From positions 1 to 9,230 of the forward strand of contig JAEWFH010000081.1 in NCBI GenBank assembly GCA_023388955.1: a DNA stretch of 9,230 bases, read 5' to 3'. The stretch comes from Pseudomonadota bacterium. Its GTDB lineage: Bacteria > Pseudomonadota > Gammaproteobacteria > Xanthomonadales > Xanthomonadaceae. The notes under the pieces were generated by a model. That model did not search any database, was not told where the DNA came from, and was given only the letters and a program-made list of their open reading frames with translations. Every line of letters starts with the position of its first letter. Position 1 is the stretch's first letter. Both the position numbers and the translations under genes were made by a program. This document shows, in pieces, positions 1 to 7,102 of this stretch.

Positions 1-748
<748 letters not shown>

Positions 749-811
749 CAGGCGGCAACAGGGCAGGAAAACGCCCGGCCAACAAGGCAAGGGGCGGGAC
801 GGCAATCGCGT

Positions 812-817
812 AGCCTA
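812..817 (-). promoter_or_regulatory. Possible -10 box for alaS
   Basis: In the 172-base recX-alaS gap, the minus strand carries GATAGGCT, whose TAGGCT fits a TAnnnT -10 box. Transcription would start about 57 bases before the alaS ATG. The hexamer 17 bases upstream (TCCACG) is a poor -35 box. The rest of the gap is GC-rich, with a GGGCGCGCCC palindrome at 821-830 and no T-tract after any stem, so I do not call a recX terminator. This is inference from a weak motif. Confidence 0.3.
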
Positions 818-920
818 TCAGGGCGCGCCCGGCGCGTGGAGCACCGGCCAGGGGCGCAAACGGCGGTGGAGGGGCCCCGCGTTCAGCCGCGGCGTGGACC
901 GGTACCCGCGCGGCCGCGCC

Positions 921-1387
921 TCACCATTCGTCATCCAGGCGGGTGACCTGACGGATCAACTCGCCCGGGAAACCGCGCCGGGCCAGCAGGTCGGCCGCCT
1001 TGCGGCGCCTGGCCGGATCGGTGGCGAAGTCCTCGCCCTGGCGGCGGCGCACCAGGTCCCGCGCGTTCTCCAGCCAGTCGCCTTCGAAGGTATCCATGGC
1101 GGCCTCCACCTGGCCATCGTCGAGGCCATGGGTACCCAACTCGGCACGGATGTGGAACGGACCGTAGCCGGCCATGGCACGCTGGCGGACCAGGCCCTCG
1201 GCAAAGCGGTCGTCGTCCTGCCAGCCGGCCTCGGCGAGGCGGTCGATCGCCGCCTCGACCTCACCGGCATCCAAACCGCGGGCGACCAGCTTGCGGCCGA
1301 GCTCGCGGCGCGAATGCTCGCGCCGCACCAGCAGTCCCAGCGCTCGTTGCACGGGCGTCTGGGGTGGCCGCTTGCCACGCCCGCCCA

Positions 1388-1388
<1 letters not shown>
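921..1388 (-). CDS. recX: Regulatory protein RecX
   Basis: RecX binds the RecA filament and limits its extension and activities in the cytoplasm. The protein has 155 residues (E. coli RecX: 166), rich in Arg and Glu, and is built of three-helix repeats as in the family. The most conserved stretch is seen at residues 58-84: DDDRFAEGLVRQRAMAGYGP followed by FHIRAEL, matching the family pattern DxxFAxxxxxxRxxxGxGPxxIxxEL. The repeats before it (15-55, VQRALGLLVRREHSRRELGR) and after it (103-150) have the same helical character. The start ATG overlaps the recA stop by one base (TAATG), which implies coupled translation and supports this start. Being co-transcribed with recA, it should rise during the SOS response. 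Identity rests on position plus the central motif and is firm. Confidence 0.95.
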
Positions 1389-2422
<1,034 letters not shown>

Positions 2423-2429
2423 CGTGGCG

Positions 2430-2436
2430 TTTCCTC
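2430..2436 (-). promoter_or_regulatory. Shine-Dalgarno sequence of recA
   Basis: The minus strand reads GAGGAAA seven bases before the ATG at 2422. It decides the recA start over upstream in-frame codons and is the only strong Shine-Dalgarno sequence I find in the window. Confidence 0.8.
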
Positions 2437-2476
2437 GGATCAGGGGAGTGGATGTGGTGGAGTCTGGACGCGGCCG

Positions 2477-2493
2477 GTCGCACGGGTTGCGAC
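2477..2493. repeat. Inverted repeat GTCGCA-N5-TGCGAC upstream of recA
   Basis: A perfect 6-base inverted repeat with a 5-base spacer lies 54 bases upstream of the recA start, in the 159-base lexA-recA gap. It does not match the LexA box in front of lexA. An 8-base direct repeat, AGTCTGGA (plus strand), lies on either side of it at 2461-2468 and 2507-2514. The element could be an operator or a chance GC-rich palindrome. No convincing -35/-10 pair or LexA box was found in this gap. Confidence 0.4.
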
Positions 2494-2581
2494 AGCGCGT
2501 GGAAGAAGTCTGGAAGCCGCGGCGCGGCACGTGGATCGGCCGGCGGCCGGGACGGTCGTGGGAAAACCCCGCGCCACGCCC

Positions 2582-3220
2582 TCAGCCCCGCCGGACCAAG
2601 CCGCAGTACAGGCCCTCGATGGCGAAGTCCTGGTCAGCCCCGACCTGGATCGGCGCGTAGTCCGGGTTGCGTGGCAGCAGGCGGATTCCGTCCTTGCCGA
2701 GCTTGAGCAGCTTGACGGTGATCTCCTCGTCCACCCGCGCGACCACGATCTGGCCCGAGCGCGCGTCGCTGGTGCGATGCACGCCGATCAGGTCGCCGTC
2801 GAAGATGCCCTCGTCGCGCATGGAGTCGCCCTGCACCTTCAACAGGTAGTCCGGCGCGGGCGCGAACAGGTTGCGGTCCAGCAGGACATAGTCGTCCGGC
2901 TCGGGCGTCGCCCCGGAGCCGATCGGCAACCCCGCCGCGACCCGGCCCAGCACGGGCAGGCGCAGCGCGTCGTCGGCGTTGGCAGGCGGCGGCGCGCCCT
3001 CCACCTCAACCGGCCGCAGCACCCGCAACCCGCGGGCCTTGCCCGGGATCCGTTCGATGGCCCCGGCCTGCTCCAGCGCCTCCAGGTGGTACTGCGCCGC
3101 GCGCACGCTGGCAAAGCCCATCGCCCGCGCGATCTCCGTCTGCGACGGCGGCAGGCCGTCGGCTGCGATGCGTGTCGAGATGAACTCGAGGATGGCCGCT
3201 TGGGTGTCTGTGATGTCCAT
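2582..3220 (-). CDS. lexA: SOS repressor LexA
   Basis: LexA represses DNA-damage genes and is inactivated by RecA-stimulated self-cleavage. The product has 212 residues (E. coli: 202), slightly longer because of the linker. Seen: an N-terminal winged helix-turn-helix (residues 1-66) with PPSQTEIARAMGFASVRAAQ (24-43), the cleavage site VAAG with the Ala96-Gly97 bond, catalytic Ser133 in GDSM and catalytic Lys170 in TVK. The 37-residue Ser-Lys spacing equals that of E. coli Ser119/Lys156. The reading frame is open far upstream (to 3652), but ATG at 3220 gives the family start MDITDTQ and sits directly after the operator. There is no Shine-Dalgarno sequence. Recognition-helix sequence and operator both differ from E. 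coli, as known for xanthomonads. It lies 159 bases before recA and 83 bases after pncC. Confidence 0.98.
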   Translation of the reverse strand: MDITDTQAAILEFISTRIAADGLPPSQTEIARAMGFASVRAAQYHLEALEQAGAIERIPGKARGLRVLRPVEVEGAPPPANADDALRLPVLGRVAAGLPIGSGATPEPDDYVLLDRNLFAPAPDYLLKVQGDSMRDEGIFDGDLIGVHRTSDARSGQIVVARVDEEITVKLLKLGKDGIRLLPRNPDYAPIQVGADQDFAIEGLYCGLVRRG

Positions 3221-3239
3221 TGGTAGCAATGCTACCCAA
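3220..3239 (-). promoter_or_regulatory. LexA box (autoregulatory operator) of lexA
   Basis: A perfect 7+1+7 palindrome, GGTAGCA-A-TGCTACC, occupies 3222-3236 and ends one base before the lexA ATG. Aligned over 3220-3238 it agrees at 14 of 19 positions with the Xanthomonas LexA motif as I remember it (TTAGTAGTAATACTACTAA). It overlaps the probable -10 box, so bound LexA would block RNA polymerase directly. The palindrome is seen; LexA binding is inferred from family knowledge. Confidence 0.85.
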
Positions 3240-3257
3240 CGGGTACATGCGGCGCAA
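3229..3257 (-). promoter_or_regulatory. Probable lexA promoter (-35 TTGCGC, -10 TAGCAT)
   Basis: On the minus strand TTGCGC (3257-3252) is followed after exactly 17 bases by TAGCAT (3234-3229). The -10 box ends 8 bases before the ATG, so transcription would begin at or within about two bases of the start codon, giving a leaderless or near-leaderless lexA mRNA. This agrees with the lack of a Shine-Dalgarno sequence. The -10 lies inside the LexA palindrome. Confidence 0.55.
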
Positions 3258-3280
3258 TACGGCGTGCGGCCTATTGCGCC
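3251..3280. repeat. 9-base inverted repeat over the lexA -35 region
   Basis: GGCGCAATA (3251-3259) and TATTGCGCC (3272-3280) form a perfect inverted repeat with a 12-base spacer. The arm centres are 21 bases apart, two helical turns, which suits a dimeric DNA-binding protein. The left arm contains the proposed lexA -35 hexamer. It begins 24 bases after the pncC stop and could instead be an RNA hairpin ending pncC, but no T-tract follows in the pncC direction. The regulator is unknown. Confidence 0.6.
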
Positions 3281-3303
3281 CCACCCGGATGCCGTTGCGT
3301 GCG

Positions 3304-3807
3304 TTATCCCGCGAGTTCGAGCAGGCCGTGCAACGCGGCCTCGACGGTCTGGCGGCGGACCTGTTCGCGGTCGCCGTCGAAATGGAACACCACGGCGGTC
3401 GGGTAGCCGCCGCGCTTCTTCCAGGCGATCCACACGGTGCCGACCGGCTTGTCCTCGGTACCGCCGGAGGGGCCGGCAATGCCGGTCACCGCCACGGCCA
3501 GGCTGGCGCCGGAATGCACCAGCGCGCCGGACACCATCTCGATCGCCGTATCGCGGCTGACCGCGCCGTGCTCTTCCAGCGTCGCCGGCTGCACGCCCAG
3601 CAGGGCCTGCTTGGCCTCGTAGCTGTAGGCGGCGATGCCGCACTCGAACCACGCCGAGGAACCGGCGACGTCGGTGAGCGCCTTGGAGATCCAGCCGCCG
3701 GTGCAGCTCTCGGCCGTCACCACGCGGTGGTACTGGCGCTGGGCCGCGGCGCCGACCCGGGTGGCGAGTTCCTGCAGGGCTTCGTCGGTGATCGTGTGCT
3801 TGGTCAT
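3304..3807 (-). CDS. pncC: Nicotinamide-nucleotide amidohydrolase (CinA C-terminal domain protein)
   Basis: PncC deamidates nicotinamide mononucleotide to nicotinate mononucleotide, recycling NMN released by NAD-dependent DNA ligase. The product has 167 residues, the stand-alone C-terminal CinA domain (E. coli PncC: 165), without the N-terminal MoCF-like domain of full CinA. Seen: AESCTGGWISKALTDVAGSS (32-51) with the presumed nucleophile Ser34, the YSYEAK motif (61-66) with conserved Tyr and Lys, GAVS (81-84), and the long signature VTGIAGPSGGTEDKPVGTVW (107-126). An open frame extends far upstream, but ATG at 3807 matches the family start and has a fitting -10 box. It is the upstream neighbour of lexA-recA-recX, an arrangement of cinA/pncC with recA common in proteobacteria. 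Biochemical role is from family knowledge; the older name cinA is often used for it. Confidence 0.95.
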   Translation of the reverse strand: MTKHTITDEALQELATRVGAAAQRQYHRVVTAESCTGGWISKALTDVAGSSAWFECGIAAYSYEAKQALLGVQPATLEEHGAVSRDTAIEMVSGALVHSGASLAVAVTGIAGPSGGTEDKPVGTVWIAWKKRGGYPTAVVFHFDGDREQVRRQTVEAALHGLLELAG

Positions 3808-3813
3808 CGGTGA

Positions 3814-3819
3814 ACTATA
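3814..3819 (-). promoter_or_regulatory. -10 box TATAGT for leaderless pncC transcript
   Basis: The minus strand reads TATAGT, then six bases (TCACCG), then the pncC ATG. With usual spacing the first transcribed base would be the A of ATG. No Shine-Dalgarno sequence exists, in agreement with a leaderless mRNA. No clear -35 box is seen; the upstream DNA is GC-only. Confidence 0.55.
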
Positions 3820-3820
3820 C

Positions 3821-3834
3821 CGGCGCCGGCGCCG
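3821..3834. repeat. 14-base GC palindrome between pncC and the cyclase gene
   Basis: CGGCGCCGGCGCCG is a perfect palindrome made of two GGCGCC units and runs into a GCC-repeat (3831-3840). It lies in the 81-base gap between divergent genes, next to the pncC -10 box. It may be regulatory or simple GC-rich sequence. Confidence 0.35.
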
Positions 3835-3855
3835 CCGCCGTGACGTCCGGTCTGG

Positions 3856-3861
3856 GACAAT
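3856..3861 (+). promoter_or_regulatory. Possible -10 box for the cyclase gene
   Basis: GACAAT lies 27 bases before the ATG at 3889 and agrees with TATAAT at four of six positions. No -35 match lies 16-18 bases upstream. It is the only AT-containing candidate in this GC-rich stretch. Confidence 0.25.
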
Positions 3862-3888
3862 GCGCGCTTCCCTGCACGCTACCGCCGA

Positions 3889-5325
3889 ATGGACCAGTCC
3901 GTCGCCCCGAATTCCCAGGAAACCCAGGCCGCCCCCAGGGAAGACCTTCAGCTCAACCATGCCTGGCGCGAGTTGCTGCGCTCGGCGCCGCCCGGGACGG
4001 CCCCCCTGCTTGCCCGGGTGGCCGAGCTGACCCTCCCGGACATGGCCGACCATTTCTACGGCGGGATGATGTCCGACCCGCGCGCCAGCAAGTTCCTGTC
4101 GGTGGAGAAGGTCCGCGACCGGCTCAAACCCTCCATGCAAGGGTGGCTGCGCGAGGTACTGACCGCGACCCCGGGCGACGTCGACTCGCTGGTCGCCCGC
4201 CAGCGCGTGGTCGGCGACGTGCATGCGCGCATCGGCGTGCCGGTCGACCTGGTCAGCCGCGGCGCCCGCGAGCTCAAGGGCCGGCTGTACCTGCGGATCT
4301 CCGAGCTGGCCGGGGACCGGGAGCTGGCGCTGTCGGTCTCGGTGCTGGTCAGCCATTCGGTCGACCTGGCCCTGGAAATCATGACCCAGGCCTACGTCAC
4401 CGCGCGCGAGCGTTCCAACGCCATCGATGCCTCCTACCGGCTGTTCTCGCTGATCCAGAACATCAGTACCGAGCGCGAGCGCCAGCGCGCCCTGCTGCTG
4501 GACTGGGAGAACGCCCTGCTCTACGGCATCGCCGGCAGCAACACCGCGACGGTCGAGGAATGCGGCGTGCGCCGCTCCGAGTTCGGCCTGTGGTTCACCC
4601 ACAAGGGCCTGCCCAGCTTCGGCAACACCGACGAGACCCGCGAGATCGTCAACCTGATGGACGGCATCGACGCGAAGCTGCGGCAGATGCTGCCGTCCTG
4701 CAGCGATCCCGCGATCCGCCAGGAGCTGCTGCGCGACGTCCGCGTCAACGTGGCGCGGATCCGCTCCCTGATGGGCCTGATGTTCGAGAACATCGGCGAC
4801 CTGGAGGCCGGCCGCGACGCCCTGACCAGCCTGCTCAACCGCCGCTTCCTGCCCACCGTGCTGCGCCGGGAGATCGAGCACCGCCGCCGCTCCGGCGATG
4901 ACTTCGCGGTGCTGCTGCTGGACCTGGACCACTTCAAGCCCATCAACGACCGCCACGGCCACGAGGCCGGCGACCGCGCCCTGCACCACCTGGCCACCGT
5001 GCTGACCCAGGCCACCCGCGGCAGCGACTATCTGTTCCGCTACGGCGGCGAGGAATTCGTGGCCGTGCTCGGCTCGGTGAACCAGCAGCAGGCCCTGACC
5101 ATCGCCGAGAACCTGCGCCAGCGCGTGGCCGCCTCCCCGGCGCTGCTCTCCGACGGCACCACCCTGCCGCTGACGGTGAGCATCGGCGTGGCCATGCACG
5201 ACGGCCACCCTGACTACGAATACCTGATCGCCCGCGCGGACGCGGCGATGTACCAGGCGAAGAAGCGCGGGCGCGATTGCGTGGTGTTGGCCGAGGATGA
5301 GCTTCCAATTCCGCCGGGGGCATGA
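3889..5325 (+). CDS. Globin-coupled diguanylate cyclase, DosC type (oxygen sensor)
   Basis: Predicted to make cyclic-di-GMP from two GTP under control of a heme globin domain. The product has 478 residues and follows E. coli DosC (460) along its whole length. Seen: an N-terminal globin-sensor domain (about 20-170) with DHFYGG (54-59), whose Tyr57 matches the distal heme Tyr, and VGDVHARIGVPVDLV (108-122), whose His112 matches the proximal heme ligand; a middle helical domain (about 180-305) with EFGLWFTHKG (231-240), also present in DosC; and a GGDEF domain (about 310-465) with DALTSLLNRRFLP, DLDHFKPINDRHGHEAGD and active-site GGEEF (386-390). RGSD (377-380) has the spacing of the allosteric I-site. 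No signal peptide or membrane segment is seen, so it is cytosolic. It is divergent from pncC, with no EAL phosphodiesterase partner in the window, unlike dosC-dosP of E. coli. No Shine-Dalgarno sequence precedes the ATG. Oxygen sensing is inferred from conserved heme residues. Confidence 0.93.
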   Translation: MDQSVAPNSQETQAAPREDLQLNHAWRELLRSAPPGTAPLLARVAELTLPDMADHFYGGMMSDPRASKFLSVEKVRDRLKPSMQGWLREVLTATPGDVDSLVARQRVVGDVHARIGVPVDLVSRGARELKGRLYLRISELAGDRELALSVSVLVSHSVDLALEIMTQAYVTARERSNAIDASYRLFSLIQNISTERERQRALLLDWENALLYGIAGSNTATVEECGVRRSEFGLWFTHKGLPSFGNTDETREIVNLMDGIDAKLRQMLPSCSDPAIRQELLRDVRVNVARIRSLMGLMFENIGDLEAGRDALTSLLNRRFLPTVLRREIEHRRRSGDDFAVLLLDLDHFKPINDRHGHEAGDRALHHLATVLTQATRGSDYLFRYGGEEFVAVLGSVNQQQALTIAENLRQRVAASPALLSDGTTLPLTVSIGVAMHDGHPDYEYLIARADAAMYQAKKRGRDCVVLAEDELPIPPGA

Positions 5326-5342
5326 TCCGGGGCGTATGTCGT

Positions 5343-5364
5343 TTGCCATCCAGCGCCATGGCAA
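5343..5364. repeat. Inverted repeat TTGCCAT-N8-ATGGCAA
   Basis: Perfect 7-base arms (5343-5349, 5358-5364) separated by 8 bases lie between the cyclase stop and hipB. The spacing equals that of the E. coli HipB operator as I recall it (TATCC-N8-GGATA), so it may be a toxin-antitoxin operator. It could also be a hairpin after the cyclase gene, though no T-tract follows. It lies 55 bases before the hipB ATG. Confidence 0.5.
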
Positions 5365-5371
5365 TCAGAAG

Positions 5372-5414
5372 ATCATTAGTGATACATCCGGCCGAGTAAT
5401 GACTCATTAATGAT
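5372..5414 (+). promoter_or_regulatory. AT-rich control region of hipBA with repeated TAATGA half-sites
   Basis: Two related palindromes occur: TCATTAGTGA (5373-5382, one mismatch) and TCATTAATGA (5404-5413, perfect), 31 bases apart or about three helical turns. A further perfect palindrome, TAATGA-C-TCATTA (5397-5409), overlaps the second. The half-site TAATGA/TCATTA thus occurs four times exactly and once with one change. This AT-rich patch in GC-rich DNA should contain the promoter; ATTAAT at 5406-5411 is a possible -10 box lying 8 bases before the ATG. Binding by the downstream antitoxin is inferred from the general autoregulation of HipB-type proteins. Confidence 0.55.
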
Positions 5415-5419
5415 CGAAA

Positions 5420-5749
5420 ATGAAGCGATCCGAGACCAAGTTTGCGACTACGACAGCTCGTGCGACGGCCGTTGCGCTAGGCAAGAGCGTGCGAAATGCA
5501 CGGGTGGCACGCGGCTGGTCCCGCCAAGAATTGGCGGAGCGTGCCAAGAGTAGCCCGCCCACGCTGCAGCGCCTTGAAGCCGGCGGAGTTGAGGTTGCGA
5601 TGGGAACCTGGCTATCCGTGATGGATGTGCTGGGCATGCTTACCCAACTCCGACTCGACGCACTGCACGACCCGGTGGCCGAGAAGCTGCTTGATCAGAC
5701 CCGCGCAAAGCGCCCGATCCGGCCAAGCGCGAAGGATCTGGACTTCTGA
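5420..5749 (+). CDS. HipB-like antitoxin, XRE-family helix-turn-helix protein
   Basis: Small DNA-binding protein of 109 residues (E. coli HipB: 88), predicted to neutralise the HipA kinase downstream and to repress the operon. Seen: a Cro/CI-type helix-turn-helix at about 19-72, with ALGKSVRNARVARGWSRQEL, then AERAKSSPPTLQRLEAGGVE, and the third-helix region MGTWLSVMDVLGM. The basic N-terminus (MKRSETKF, 1-8) and a charged tail ending KDLDF flank it. The stop overlaps the hipA start by one base (TGATG), typical of co-translated toxin-antitoxin pairs. The start at 5420 lacks a clear Shine-Dalgarno sequence; it is the first ATG after the operator-like region. GC is lower than in the flanking core genes. 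HTH assignment is secure; antitoxin role follows from pairing with HipA. Confidence 0.88.
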   Translation: MKRSETKFATTTARATAVALGKSVRNARVARGWSRQELAERAKSSPPTLQRLEAGGVEVAMGTWLSVMDVLGMLTQLRLDALHDPVAEKLLDQTRAKRPIRPSAKDLDF

Positions 5750-7035
5750 TGCTTGCAACCGAGCGACTGGTCTTCATTCACCTTGAGGGCAAGGCGGAAG
5801 CGGTTCCGGCTGGCCGCCTGGTGATGATCGAAGAAGGCGCAGCGGTCGAGGCTTCCCGCTTCGCTTATGGACGGCGGTACATGGAACGCCGCGACCCGTC
5901 CGCGCTTCCCGTGGACCCGGTGTCCCTGCCCCTGGACAGCAACGAACTGGGGAAAGACCTCCTGCCGGCCAACGGCCTTACCTTGTTCGGGGCTATCCGC
6001 GATGCCACCCCCGACCTATGGGGCCGGAGGGTGATCGAGAACAGGCTTCAGGCACCTCCGAACAGCCTCCCCGAATCCGTCTATCTGGACTGCGCGGGCT
6101 CTAATCGTTTTGGGGCGCTGGACATACGCGAAACCCCCGACAGTGGGCCGGCCGATGGTGAGCTTCCCTCTATTGTCGACCTTCACTACCTGTTGGATGC
6201 AGTCGAGCGAGTTGAGGCTGGAGAACCCCTGCCAGCCAACCTGGCGCCGTACTTGAACGGCGGGCCGTCCATGGGTGGCGCCCGACCGAAGGCCGTCGTC
6301 TGCCATGACGGCCTTGAGTGGATTGCAAAGTTCCCGTCCCGCGATGACCGGTTCAATGTACCAGTCATCGAGCGCGCCACTCTTGAGCTAGCCCGCATCG
6401 CTGGCCTGGATGTTCCCCGGACAGAGATCGAGACCCTGGCCGATGGTCGCCAGGTGATGCTCATCGAAAGGTTCGATCGGGTGCCTGGACCCCGCGGCAT
6501 CACACGCAAGCACGTAGTCAGCGCACTCACCATGCTTGGACTGCACGAGTCCCAGTCGCCCGACGCGAGCTATGGGCAGCTGTCAGAAATGATGGCCGGT
6601 TACGGGGCAACGGGTACCGTCGCCAACGATCGACAAGAGCTTTTTGCGCGCATGGTATTCAACATCCTCGTGACAAACGACGACGATCACTTGCGTAACC
6701 ACGCGTTCGTCCACGAGCGTGACGGGTGGACTTTGAGTCCGCTGTATGACGTTGTTCCCAAGCCCCAAGCGGGACTTGAGCGCAGGCCCCACCTATCCGT
6801 AGGGCCCCGTGGCAGGCTCGCCACCTTGGACAACGCGCTGGAAGGTGCCGGTGACTTCGGCCTTATGCCTGGGGCTGCGGCCGGCATCATCGATCGCATC
6901 GCTGTCGTAGTACGGCAATGGCGGGAGCACTTCGAGGCCATGGGCGTCACCACTTCCGAGTGCGACCTGGTAGCTACCTCGTTCCGCCGGCCCAACGACC
7001 TTGGGCTCCGATATGTCATGCGGCACGCACCGTAA
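5749..7035 (+). CDS. HipA-family serine/threonine kinase toxin
   Basis: HipA-type kinases phosphorylate translation components (E. coli HipA acts on glutamyl-tRNA synthetase GltX), raise the alarmone ppGpp and cause growth arrest and persistence; the target here is unknown. The product has 428 residues (E. coli: 440). Seen: an N-terminal HipA-N1 (coupling) domain (about 1-115) with TLFGAIRDATPDLWGRRVIE, the ATP/auto-phosphorylation loop PSMGGARPKA (173-182) with Ser174 aligning to E. coli Ser150, IAKFPS (192-197) with the ATP-binding Lys, MLIERFDR (237-244), and the catalytic segment TNDDDHLRNHAF (309-320) with Asp312, His314 and Asn317, then LSPLYDVVP (329-337) with metal-binding Asp334. All key kinase residues are present, so it should be active. 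A GAAGGA at 5731-5736 lies 12 bases upstream, a little far, and the start overlaps the antitoxin stop. GC is low compared with neighbours (hand count: 36/60 at 6061-6120, 33/60 at 6661-6720), which suggests acquisition. Confidence 0.92.
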   Translation: MLATERLVFIHLEGKAEAVPAGRLVMIEEGAAVEASRFAYGRRYMERRDPSALPVDPVSLPLDSNELGKDLLPANGLTLFGAIRDATPDLWGRRVIENRLQAPPNSLPESVYLDCAGSNRFGALDIRETPDSGPADGELPSIVDLHYLLDAVERVEAGEPLPANLAPYLNGGPSMGGARPKAVVCHDGLEWIAKFPSRDDRFNVPVIERATLELARIAGLDVPRTEIETLADGRQVMLIERFDRVPGPRGITRKHVVSALTMLGLHESQSPDASYGQLSEMMAGYGATGTVANDRQELFARMVFNILVTNDDDHLRNHAFVHERDGWTLSPLYDVVPKPQAGLERRPHLSVGPRGRLATLDNALEGAGDFGLMPGAAAGIIDRIAVVVRQWREHFEAMGVTTSECDLVATSFRRPNDLGLRYVMRHAP

Positions 7036-7102
7036 CGAACTACCCCATACAACGACCACGCCTCCCATGCCCCCCACTTGCACCCCTTCAGCTTTCCAGT
7101 AA

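Noticed and set aside
2423..2530. 36-codon N-terminal extension of RecA in the open frame
   Set aside because: The extension is Arg/Pro/Ser-rich and unlike RecA; the ATG at 2422 has a strong Shine-Dalgarno sequence and gives the family N-terminus.
2540..2581. Possible lexA terminator (CGTGG...CCACG stem around GGGGTTTTCCC, minus strand)
   Set aside because: The stem is short, with a large loop, and no T-tract follows; too weak to call.
4550..4620. Possible zinc-binding CZB-like motif (Cys225 before FGLW) in the cyclase middle domain
   Set aside because: The Cys-to-GxW spacing differs from the CZB pattern and the other His ligands are not evident; the FGLWF-HKG segment is shared with DosC, which is not a CZB protein.
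3304..5364. Long minus-strand open frame (686 codons) opposite the cyclase gene and running into pncC
   Set aside because: Only its last 167 codons are pncC; the rest is Gln/Val/Ala-rich antisense translation of a clear GGDEF gene in GC-rich DNA, where stop-free shadows are common.
7036..7102. Search for insertion ends (direct or terminal inverted repeats) flanking hipBA in 5326-5419 and 7036-7102
   Set aside because: I found no matching repeats between the two flanks by eye, so no mobile-element boundary is claimed.
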